From assembly GCA_019671135.1 (NCBI GenBank), contig JAHRHY010000049.1, positions 1-17,558 on the forward strand: DNA of 17,558 nt, written 5' to 3'. Source of the DNA: Linnemannia hyalina (Eukaryota; Mortierellomycota; Mortierellomycetes; Mortierellales; Mortierellaceae). Position 1 is the first letter of the stretch, and each line of letters starts with the position of its first letter. The notes under the pieces were generated by a model. The model did no database searches. It was given only the letters and a program-made list of their open reading frames with translations, and was not told the DNA's origin. Shown here in pieces: positions 6,801 through 14,232 of this stretch. The position numbers and the translations under genes are program-made.

Positions 6801-9518
6801 AAAATGATATTAGAAATGAAAAAGGACGATTAGGTTTGCGATTTCGATTTCTTGCTCAACTCTATCTCACACTTGACATAACATGTACAAACCAATATTG
6901 CTTACCGGCATTGCCAGTCGAGGTGCGAATTATAAGCTTGTGCCCCTTTTTCAGTGCCCAAGACCTCAAAAATACGTCCGCAGCCGACCTTGATCCAAAA
7001 CAATGGTGAACGGTGGGCTCCCAGCCCACCAGCAGTTCGCTAGCAACATCGCCAACCTTGACCGGAACTTGAACCGACCCATCCTCTTCATATCCGCACT
7101 CGTCCTCGTCGATCTCATCCATGCTCTCATCCTCCCTCATACGCTCCCGAGCGGAAAATACAGGTGTTGAGGATGTGTTGTAAAGAACGGCACTGACAGC
7201 TGCTGTGTGATTGTAAGACGAAGTGATGTTTTTGTTTTGATTACTGGAAAGAGTAGTTGGTGAGGTATTGGTGTTATTGTTGGAATGAGAAGGAGTGTCG
7301 CGCTTCAACATGTCGAGATCATTTCCTTCCAGCTTTTTCTGCCGTGACTCTCTCAGAGCCTCAAGATGTATCGTATTCTTATTGAACGACGAATATAACT
7401 CCTCTTCTGTCTCACCGTCATACAACTTGTCCTGATCCTGGTCCTCGGCCTCGTCATCGTCTTCATCATCCTCCTTGAACGTTTCCTGTTCATCCGAGTC
7501 AGCAAAAGCATTGTCCGACCAATGTTCACCCTAATAAAAAAGAATGATAGAGGAGAAAGAGGTACAGGCATTGAATACACAAATGCGATAGGGCAGAATG
7601 CCAAAATGAAATGAAAGCACCGTCTTGATTTTATGTTACCTCCTTTTCGAGGTTGTTATGAGAGAACATGCTCTCGAATTTGTCGCCAAGTTCCTTAGCC
7701 TAAAAAAACCATGGAAAAAAAAGGTTAGCAAAATGGTCACGTCACTTCATACTCTGTTGGGTTGTTGTTTTGAGCGACATTAAGGTACCTTTTGCAGCAA
7801 AGGGCTGGGAAGCGTAGTCAGCGGTGTTTTAGGGGAGGCGATGAGTGAGTCTAACGATTTAACACTGTTCTTTGAGTTGCTGGAGGTCGGGGAGAGATTC
7901 TACGTTGAGAAGCACGTTACATGTTTCAAAAATAAAAATAAAAATATAAAAAGAGTGAGCCTGGGTGTTTTTTTTTCTTGGTTTCTTGATTATTATCTTT
8001 TTTTGGTTGCGATTTTTTTTCATTACCTTGGACTGAAGAACTGGTTGCTGCTCTGTGCCCGGAGAGGCCTCAAAGGAAGCAGATGTGGGTTCGGCTTTGT
8101 TCTTGCAACAAATGGGAGTCTCGACAAACGCGGCCTCCATTGCCATCTTTTCCATTTTGAGTTGGCTGTCCTTTGTGTCAAGAGAAATCTTGGGCTACAA
8201 AAAATTGAAGGTCTGTTAAACAAGAGTACACAAGTATTTTGATTTTTGTGTACGACTACAAAAGGCACAAGCTAAATTCTCATTTTTTTACCTTGTCAAA
8301 GCCCATCAATCGAGCCAAATACTTGGCACGGTGTTTGACATTATCTTTTTCTGTCCAGGTGGTTATAGACTCCTGACCTGTGATATCGTTCTCGATCATA
8401 TGTGCGGCAATTACGCCACACGAGCTGCTGTCCGACTGCCGAGGTTGGTGCAAGCGTTGAATATTCGTTCTAGTCCATTTTTTCGACTGAAGGCTGGATA
8501 CCCCCAAACTAACCCAGGCCTTGAGGACATGGACGGCGCCGGAGTATCGGCTGTCCGAAAAACGCATTCCATCTCCAACATAAACTGTGCACGAAACCAT
8601 ATCCAACTTGATCACTCCCCAGTGGCTGTCTAGGTAGACTATGGAATAGACGGCGTCATAGCTTCCGTTTCCAAGACCATCGACATTCCAGTTGTAAAAG
8701 GTCTTGTTGCCTAACTTAGGGTGCTCCCGCATCCAATCAGACAGCCTATTAGGCGAAATAAACAGGTTGGTGTTGCTGTTGTAAAATCCGTATCGGACCT
8801 CAAAATCGCCCATAATTGCCTCCAGAATGGTTGAGGTCATCCACTCTTGGCCGGCAAGAGGGAGAAGGGAAGCGAAGGAAACCGGCTCCAGACCAAGAAA
8901 AAACAGCGGGTCATCAATGCGAATAATCTTCATCTGCTGCTGGTACCACTCAAAAAAGGATGGATTCAACGCAGCAACAGAGTTCCTCATCCAACGGCGC
9001 GCTCGGTGAAGATGCTCAATAAGGCAGCCAGACTGGACTACTTCCTTCAAGAAGACAAAGTCTATTTCCTTGGAGACGCGGAAGGGGACAAAGGTCGACC
9101 CAATGTTAATCCAGAGGCCGAGGTTGTTGTTGGTGTTCTTGAACTTGTTAAAGGTCGCGGTGTACGACTGGAGATTGGGAATGGTCCTCAAAACTGCAAG
9201 GCTCTCCTGGTTAAGGACTGTTGCCGGCAAAGTAGTGCAATGCTGTAGCTCACCCGTGTTACGGGTCGAGGGAAACTGAGGGAAATCGTTCACTTCTTGG
9301 AGCTGGGCACAAGGAATACGGTTTCGCCAGATCTTTCCATAAATCCAAGCCGCATCAGACTGCAACCGCGGCAAAGCGTCAACGTCGATTGGGGTCGAAG
9401 CGGAGTTGATAATCGAGGGCATGCTTTTGGTAATGAAAGATGCAAGGGTAGGGATATCAGACGATTGCTGTGTACAATTAGTTTCAAACGTGAAGTACCA
9501 AAAACTGCAGAAAATCAT
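3831..9518 (-). CDS. Ulp1-type protease / FAR1 / MULE transposase fusion gene, 8 exons
   Basis: Exons are 9518-8292, 8194-8027, 7899-7789, 7699-7640, 7530-6906, 6763-6432, 6328-5045 and 4895-3831. All introns are GT-AG and the frame is continuous to TAA, giving 1,623 residues. Residues 1-409 are an Ulp1/C48 protease with His299 (DSHWGVI), Asp316 (YVGDG), Gln361 and Cys367 (QSDSSSCG). An acidic linker spans about 523-660. A FAR1 domain covers about 690-795 with Cys735, Cys763, His788 and His791. The MULE domain has Asp914 (VHDNTYRTN), Asp976 (MMVDQDAAM), a C-x2-H at 997-1000 and a candidate Glu at 1035 or 1037. A Ser/Thr/Asn-rich insert lies at 1050-1110. A SWIM finger follows (C1326, C1328, C1338, H1340), then a Lys-rich tail. 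It likely cuts and joins element ends in the nucleus. The protease role is inferred. Two separate genes remain possible if intron 1 is not spliced. Confidence 0.82.
4032..4111 (-). repeat. 9-bp minisatellite coding for (Ala-Thr-Lys)n
   Basis: About nine head-to-tail units of GGTCGCCTT or GGTCGCTTT (plus-strand reading) lie in the last exon of the transposase gene. On the coding strand they give eight Ala-Thr-Lys repeats near the C-terminus. These are followed by a Ser/Thr linker, KRTRTGDDDGSDGGD and a basic end (KSKSGEGRGSRRQRSR). The 9-bp period keeps the frame, so copy number can vary without breaking the protein. The tail resembles lysine-rich, histone-H1-like DNA-binding extensions. Confidence 0.9.
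8280..9518 (-). CDS. Alternative product: stand-alone Ulp1-like protease (intron 1 retained)
   Basis: Reading exon 1 straight into intron 1 gives a 412-residue protein ending GFDKVKK. This is a complete C48-type cysteine protease core by itself. The family cleaves SUMO or other ubiquitin-like proteins from substrates. The catalytic His, Asp, Gln and Cys are all present in the usual order and spacing. The region before residue 240 has no clear motif. The GTAAAA donor at 8291 and the TTTTTTGTAG acceptor at 8195 let the frame continue into the transposase half, so this entry is the unspliced alternative to the fusion. If translated separately, the transposase half could start at any of three ATGs in exon 2 (from 8155). 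Confidence 0.45.
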   Translation of the reverse strand: MIFCSFWYFTFETNCTQQSSDIPTLASFITKSMPSIINSASTPIDVDALPRLQSDAAWIYGKIWRNRIPCAQLQEVNDFPQFPSTRNTGELQHCTTLPATVLNQESLAVLRTIPNLQSYTATFNKFKNTNNNLGLWINIGSTFVPFRVSKEIDFVFLKEVVQSGCLIEHLHRARRWMRNSVAALNPSFFEWYQQQMKIIRIDDPLFFLGLEPVSFASLLPLAGQEWMTSTILEAIMGDFEVRYGFYNSNTNLFISPNRLSDWMREHPKLGNKTFYNWNVDGLGNGSYDAVYSIVYLDSHWGVIKLDMVSCTVYVGDGMRFSDSRYSGAVHVLKAWVSLGVSSLQSKKWTRTNIQRLHQPRQSDSSSCGVIAAHMIENDITGQESITTWTEKDNVKHRAKYLARLMGFDKVKK

Positions 9519-9523
9519 TACAT
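9518..9523 (-). promoter_or_regulatory. Start-stop element overlapping the protease-transposase start
   Basis: On the minus strand the leader reads ATGTAATGATT. The upstream ATG (9523) is followed at once by TAA. The last base of that TAA is the first base of the ATG chosen as the gene start (9518). A minimal start-stop so close to the main start can hold back or tune translation. The sequence is certain; the regulatory role is inferred. The frame upstream of 9518 is open for about 25 codons but has no ATG, so 9518 is the best start. Confidence 0.45.
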
Positions 9524-9637
9524 GAATGGAGAGAGTGGTAGTACTAATGGTAGTATTAGCAGTGGTGTTGGTATAGTGGTGGTGTTGTTATGGTTGTAAG
9601 AATTTACAAATTGGCGAATTTTACTTATGAAGCATTG

Positions 9638-9645
9638 TTTTTATA
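9638..9645 (-). promoter_or_regulatory. TATA box for the protease-transposase gene
   Basis: TATAAAAA is present on the minus strand, about 120 bp before the ATG at 9518. This leaves room for a leader of roughly 90 nt that is rich in CAACACCACC-type sequence and ends at the start-stop element. It is a good match, but a single motif. Confidence 0.5.
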
Positions 9646-10300
9646 GTCTACCCAATGATAGCCAGAATTTTGGCGTTTTAGCAAGCGCGCTTGCACCTCT
9701 ATTATTCTTCACCGATTGCAATGTGAGAAATAGCTTAGTCGTGCTATGGTTGTATTCATTTGAAGTAGGTATAATAGTAACTCGCACTTGATTCTTTTTT
9801 TTTTTAAAATAAGCAAACAAACATAATCCTTCATTGACTAGGCGAAGCTCCTTTTTACTGCAAGGGTGACTCCGAATATGACCCTTGTCCTAAGTAACTA
9901 TAGGCGTGAAAAAGTCAATCTGGCTTTAGTTTATCCAAAGAAAAAGATCTCCGGAAGGGTGGTGCTCTTGGGCTTTTAGCACCATCTTAATCAGTAATTA
10001 GCAATCGCTTTTTCCACGAGCGTTGACTTACCATGCAGTTGCATTTTTTTTGAATAGCTTGCATTATAGGAACAAAAAGGCCAATACCCAGGAACCAACA
10101 GGATTACCTCTTACTTACCAGAGTGGGGTTGAATATGAGGGCTTGATCGCCTAAGTACATCGATCATCCCATTTGCGCTAACGTAAGTACTTTAGGCAAT
10201 AGCAACAGCAAAAACCCAGAAAGTGGTGCTTAAGGATATACTTAACACTTGACAAGACGAAGAAAAAAGCTGCCTTGAATGTCTATGCTCTTCAGGACTG
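9646..10300. other. Shared intergenic region between divergent genes
   Basis: No convincing ORF lies here. The region separates the TATA boxes of the protease-transposase gene (minus, 9638-9645) and the small finger gene (plus, 10301). It is AT-rich with several A or T runs. It contains an inverted repeat at 10149-10197 and is the likely place for shared regulation of the two genes. Confidence 0.5.
10149..10197. promoter_or_regulatory. Inverted repeat GCCTAAGTAC / GTACTTTAGGC in the divergent promoter
   Basis: The arms GCCTAAGTAC (10149-10158) and GTACTTTAGGC (10187-10197) are complementary apart from one extra T, with 28 bases between them. A related CCTAAGTAAC occurs near 9890. The repeat lies about 100 bp upstream of the TATA box of the plus-strand gene, so it could be an operator-like protein site. 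That role is inferred. Confidence 0.3.
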
Positions 10301-10306
10301 TATAAA
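10301..10306 (+). promoter_or_regulatory. TATA box for the small finger gene
   Basis: TATAAA in the context CTGTATAAAGAG is followed by a CT-rich patch (TTTTTCTTCTTCTGATCC, 10341-10358) and A-rich sequence, as in fungal core promoters. The expected start of transcription near 10330 would place the ATG at 10314 upstream of it. Confidence 0.45.
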
Positions 10307-10583
10307 GAGACCAATGTTCATTCCATGTAGATACCATCAACTTTTTCTTCTTCTGATCCTTCACTTTTTAAAACAAAAAAATATGGTCAACATCCTCCCC
10401 ACCTGCACATACTACCACTGCGCTATGAAGTGGCCAGCGCGACCTCATTCTCCTCTCATCATTGAAAAAAAAATGCTTCATTTTCACGACTATCACACCC
10501 CCTACTCACTGTCTCTCAAAAACAACCACCCCACCGCGCAATCTCCACTTACTGAGATATTTGTCCGCAAGGCTAGCAAATCA

Positions 10584-11096
10584 ATGGAGTTTGTTTGCTA
10601 TTGTGGTGCCTCCAGCCCAGGTCGATCAGTCCTTCAGCTTCATCGCTCGTTCTGTCTAATGCCAGCCCCTGATATGACTATCCTCTCGCTCTCACCTACG
10701 GAGGTCGTTGAATTAGACGCGTTTCTGGACGAAGGTCTGGTCGACACCAAGCCAAAAGCACACCCCTCTGATCACTTTGGTCTGTCGCTGGGGGATGTTG
10801 ATGTTGGTAGCCTACGTCGATGCGATGAAACATCCCCCTTGTCTCCTGGATACATGGACGATAGTTCCGAGGAGTTTTCCGGAGACGACACCGATGTTAC
10901 TTTGCCTCCGATTCGATCACCAAGCCTATCGTTTGAAAAGCCTTTTCAGCATGCGGGTCAAGAACTCGACCATCCCTTCTTCACCTTGTACGACATGCGT
11001 GGATCGAATACCAATGACGTTCGCAATTCCTCTCCAAGGTTCGTCAAGAGGCGCCGATCGGAAAGAACAAACAATACAAAACGTCGTATCCATTAA
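10584..11096 (+). CDS. Small C2HC-finger protein with basic C-terminus, function unknown
   Basis: From the ATG in ATCAATGGAG at 10584 the product has 170 residues. The N-terminus holds CYCG, twelve further residues and HRSFC, a compact C-x-C...H-x3-C arrangement that could bind zinc. The middle is acidic and Ser/Pro-rich (SPLSPGYMDDSSEEFSGDD). The end is strongly basic (KRRRSERTNNTKRR), as in a nuclear localisation or DNA-binding tail. The same frame stays open upstream, with ATGs at 10314 and 10383. The 10383 start would add 67 residues of low-conservation-looking sequence, so I prefer 10584, but this is uncertain. No intron is needed. The gene is divergent from the protease-transposase gene within the same inverted repeats, so a helper or regulatory role is plausible. 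No family is recognised. Confidence 0.6.
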   Translation: MEFVCYCGASSPGRSVLQLHRSFCLMPAPDMTILSLSPTEVVELDAFLDEGLVDTKPKAHPSDHFGLSLGDVDVGSLRRCDETSPLSPGYMDDSSEEFSGDDTDVTLPPIRSPSLSFEKPFQHAGQELDHPFFTLYDMRGSNTNDVRNSSPRFVKRRRSERTNNTKRRIH

Positions 11097-11904
11097 GGAA
11101 CCCGCTCGAAGGACAGTAGACCTTGTTTTATGGATCCCACTAGTTACATTACAAGGCAAGACTTGTTGACTATGAAGAGACCAAGACATCAGTGACATGA
11201 GCAAGTTTGCACGAATAAAACTGCTGGTGTTTTTATTTGTACTACATCACTATCAATTTTGAAACAATAGGTGAGGTATGTGCATAAGCAAAAGTGTCTT
11301 TTGTTGGTCTATGAAATTCTACATGAACATGAAAGATACATATGAAATAAGAGTAGAAGGGGAGGGAAGGAACAAATTCAAACAATAAAAGCATCGCAGG
11401 CACGAACGGTTCGAAGTAACCGGACAGAGGGAGGGTGTCAAGGATATAATTGTGTATCTAAAGGTAGGAAAGAACAGTAATTGGTGAGACGAGGCGAAAG
11501 GGATAAAGGGGAGGTGAAAGGTACAAGGAGAAGGTAAAGAGGGTAGAAGAGGAGTTGATAGAGGATAAATGAAGTCAAAAGGTGATTTGATGGACGGTAG
11601 AGAGTGAGGGGCGGACAAAAGAAAAAATGAGTCAAGGGAATGGAGGACAAAATAGACAGAGAAACTGGTGTCAATCTACTAGATGAATCAACGGTCTTGT
11701 AAAAATGCAGCTGCCTTAAATGCCGTATGCTTGCGCCGCATGTAGGTTTGAATTTGATGGAGCTCAAGGAGTGTGAAGGATGCAGAATCAGAATAAAGAA
11801 TATGTCCGATAGAAAATGGAATAGAATGAAAAAAAAGGCCGCGGTTATTTTTTAAAACAGAAGGAAGAATCAATGGGAGATACATGTCAATATGCACACG
11901 CTAT
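11097..11904. other. No gene seen; 3' flank and GA-rich tract
   Basis: AATAAA at 11214, about 115 bp past the stop codon, is a likely polyadenylation signal for the finger gene. The tract at 11350-11660 is strongly GA-rich on the plus strand. This explains the long CT-biased frames seen on the minus strand, which have low-complexity Ser/Pro/Leu translations. Confidence 0.5.
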
Positions 11905-12040
11905 CGTGTTCCAAGTCTCTGTCACTTTCCTCCTCTTTGTCTCGCCCTCTGTCTCGCGCTCTCTCTCTCACACATACACACGCACACACTTCTATCTCCT
12001 TTTCCACGGAGAGCCGCGAACGAGCGCGTCACGTAAGTGA
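11905..12040 (-). repeat. Extra partial TIR module on the inner right side
   Basis: This stretch resembles the module at 12215-12340 of the right arm. It has the same CTCGCCCTCT, CTCTCTCACACA, GCACACACTTC, ATCTCCTTTTC and GAGAGCCGCGAACGAGCG segments, with scattered differences. The corresponding place in the left arm (after about 893) holds unrelated sequence. Either the left arm lost part of its third module or the right arm gained one. It is more diverged than the rest of the arm and is probably older. Confidence 0.75.
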
Positions 12041-12912
12041 TTGTGAGTAAATAGATGGCGATACCAATTGGGTATTACTCATATCGGCCAAGCAGTTGCT
12101 TCGCCAGAATCAAAGAAAAAAAAAAGAGGCAAGCGAGGGAATAAAGGGGAGAGGATGTGGTCAAGAAAGAGGAAGGAAAATCAATGAAGGGCCCGTGCAA
12201 ACATGTGCACCCTTTTCTCTTTCGAGTCTCTCAGTCATTCTTGACCTCTCTATCTCGCCCTCTCTCTCTCACACACACACACGCACACACTTCCATCTCC
12301 TTTTTCATGGAGAGCCGCGAACGAGCGTGTTACGTAAGTGATTGTGAGTAAATAGATGGTGATACCAATTGGGTATTGCTGATATCGGCCAAGCAGTTGC
12401 TTCGCCAGAATCAAAGAAAAAAAAAAGAGGCAAGCGAGGGAATAAAGGAAAGAGGATGTGGTCAAGAAAGTGGAAGGAAAATCAATGAAGGGCCTGTGCA
12501 AACATGTGCACCTGTTGTGGTACGGGTTTATTTTTATTTATCCCTTTTTATTTAACGAAGAAACGCTCAACCGATCACGCCACACAGCCGATACTGCTTA
12601 TTATCTGCTTTGTGGTGCAAAATAAAGAAAACACACTCTTTCTTCTCGTTAATTCTACCCCCATACTTCTCACACCCTTTTCTCTTTCGAGTCCCTCAGT
12701 CATTCATGTCCTCTCTGTCTCGCCCTCTCTCTCTCACACACACACACGCACACACACACACACACACACACGCACACACTTCCATCTCCTTTTTCATCGA
12801 GGGCCGAGGCCGAGCGTGTTATGCACGTGATTGCGAGCAAACATATGGCGATACCGGTTGGTATCGCCCATATCGGCCATGCAATTGCTGGACCAGAGTC
12901 AAGGAAAATAAG
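12041..12912 (-). repeat. Right long terminal inverted repeat of the MULE-like element
   Basis: This is the inverted counterpart of 1-870, with the same modules in mirror order. The ATATCGGCC boxes lie at 12081, 12382 and 12870. The GTGCAAACATGTGCAC motifs lie at 12195 and 12496, and the CA microsatellite lies around 12735-12780. Compared with the left arm it carries two extra bases around 12513-12530. Near-identity of two microsatellite-rich arms 12 kb apart suggests recent insertion or homogenisation. An extra partial module (about 11905-12040) continues inward with no counterpart on the left. The match stops at 12912 only because the window starts there on the other side. Confidence 0.93.
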
Positions 12913-12913
12913 G

Positions 12914-13180
12914 GGCGGAAAGTATGGGGTCTAAGTCAACGAGAAGAAAAGAGTTGTTTTATTGTTTTACACCACTGGAGTGATATTTAACCACGGAGGT
13001 GATAGCTAATCACAGAGGTGGTAAATAATCACGGAGATGATAATTATTATAAACAATCACGGAGGTGGTAGTTGAGCAGCGACCATCTGCCATGTGGTGA
13101 TGTGGTCGCTAGCAGTACTTCTTCGTTACATAAAAAGACGGGGTAAAATAGAAATAAAAACCCCGTACCGCAACAGGGGA
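12914..13180 (+). repeat. Diverged copy of a TIR segment outside the element
   Basis: Directly beyond the right arm, 12914-12973 resembles 240-302 of the left arm in the same orientation. Shared landmarks are AAGTATGGGG, AACGAGAAGAAA and ACACCAC/GCACCAC. Then 13115-13180 resembles 345-400, with TTCTTCGTTA, ATAAAAAG, AAATAAAAA and CAACAGG/CACACAGG. The copy is clearly diverged, and a tandem array fills its middle. It could be the remnant of an older related element into which this one inserted, or part of a longer terminus. Confidence 0.65.
12971..13074 (+). repeat. 19-bp tandem repeat with palindromic core
   Basis: Five copies begin at 12971, 12990, 13009, 13028 and 13056, with period 19 except for one longer step. 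The core is ATCACGGAGGTGATA with small variations (ACCACTGGAGTGATA, ATCACAGAGGTGGTA). In several copies the outer bases are complementary (ATCAC...GTGAT), so each unit can be read as a short interrupted palindrome, a common form of protein-binding site. Confidence 0.8.
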
Positions 13181-13478
13181 AAGGATTCCACTCAAACATA
13201 ATTGAAAGAAAAAAAAATACTCATCAAGGCTCGTACATGCATACATCACATCATACACCCTTTGGTCCCAGGTCTCTTAGTCTGCAAGGTTCGTATTCTG
13301 AGTTCTCACGAGCTTGCCTTTCGCCCTCTCTCTCACCCGCACTAGCTTTTCATTTGGGGATATTCGTCCTTGGTCGTACACCTTGTTGTTTCTATCAAGA
13401 TCCAGGCCTAAGAAAAGTATAAGGTTATGGAGGCCCATTCGCGCCGTTATGCTTTGACCACTTTGTAAAGGAAGAAAA

Positions 13479-13479
<1 letters not shown>

Positions 13480-13509
<30 letters not shown>
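13480..13509 (+). repeat. 30-base poly(A) tract
   Basis: This uninterrupted run of 30 A follows GGAAGAAAAC and is followed by GAGCGACG. A run of this length can be the tail of a retrotransposed sequence ending here, or a simple repeat. No clear SINE or gene copy was recognised before it. Confidence 0.85.
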
Positions 13510-13513
<4 letters not shown>

Positions 13514-14184
13514 GACGTAAGCACATGTTTTCGCCCAATTTTCTCTTTTTTTATAACACGAGTTGGAGGAAGTTGTCTATTTGAAATCTTGCATCGTCCC
13601 TCCTTGACTTCCTCTCGTTCTGTCCCTCACCATCTTTTGTTTTTCTGTTGGATTGATGGTGGAGGTGGTTGTTCCTTAACTTAACCACTCATTCCTGCTA
13701 CCTCATCCCTGTTGTTTTTGCTTAATTGTTTTTCTTATGTATAATTGTGTGGGCAAGAAAAGAGCATGCAGGTGATTAGTATCGCTTGCCTTTCTCTGTT
13801 TTCTATCTTTTCGAAGCACCCGTGTGCACGGATGCAAGTTTACGAAATGAGAGATACAGGGAGCGGAGAGGAAGGGGAGAGAGGGACGACTGTCATCAGA
13901 ACACGACTCATTGTACACAGCTCAACTGTCGAGAATTCTTACACCCTTTTAAAAAGAGGTGCAATCCGAATTGGACTTTTCCACCCTTCTGTTCCATTTT
14001 CCTTTTCTCTGTTGTCGTAATCGGCATTATTCATATTCACTATACCGCCTCACGACACTCAACTGTCCTCTTCCTCTTTATCCCTCCATCCGTCCCCCCA
14101 TTCCCTCCACGCACGTTATCCCTTGTCTCCCTTTCTCCTTCACTCTTTTCTTTCTCTTACCGCCCTTCCCCCTTTCCCTCTACC

Positions 14185-14232
14185 CCCCTCTAGCTGCTCC
14201 CCTCTACTCCCCTCTAGCTGCTCCCCTCTACT
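14185..14232 (+). repeat. 24-bp tandem duplication in a CT-rich tract
   Basis: Two perfect head-to-tail copies of a 24-bp unit beginning CCCCTCTAGCTGCTCC lie within a longer pyrimidine-rich stretch. The unit length is a multiple of three, but there is no convincing coding frame. Confidence 0.9.

Larger units (their letters stand above)
1..12912. mobile_element. Large MULE-type DNA transposon (TIRs, transposase, cargo)
   Basis: The span between the outer edges of the two inverted repeats contains a FAR1/MULE transposase gene, which supports a Mutator-superfamily element of at least 12.9 kb. Inside the repeats are, left to right, a disrupted zinc-finger/coiled-coil gene (+), a doubtful Cys-rich ORF (-), the protease-transposase gene (-), and a small finger gene (+). 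Ulp1-like proteases are known in some plant MULEs of the Kaonashi type, so co-occurrence of the two activities has precedent. What looks unusual here is their apparent fusion in one reading frame. The target-site duplication could not be checked because the left flank is outside the window. Confidence 0.8.

Noticed and set aside
6507..6833. 108-codon plus-strand ORF
   Set aside because: It lies opposite the FAR1 exon and the adjoining intron. The minus strand gives the complete Cys/His finger.
8331..9279. Plus-strand ORFs opposite the protease
   Set aside because: They are shadows of a minus-strand exon with intact catalytic residues and show no motif of their own.
11319..11767. Minus-strand Ser/Pro/Leu-rich ORFs
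   Set aside because: A strongly GA-rich plus strand produces long CT-codon frames by composition alone.
13261..13300. Possible tRNA-derived SINE with B-box-like GGTTCGTATTC
   Set aside because: The A-box match is poor and the spacing is short; no tRNA-like fold was seen.
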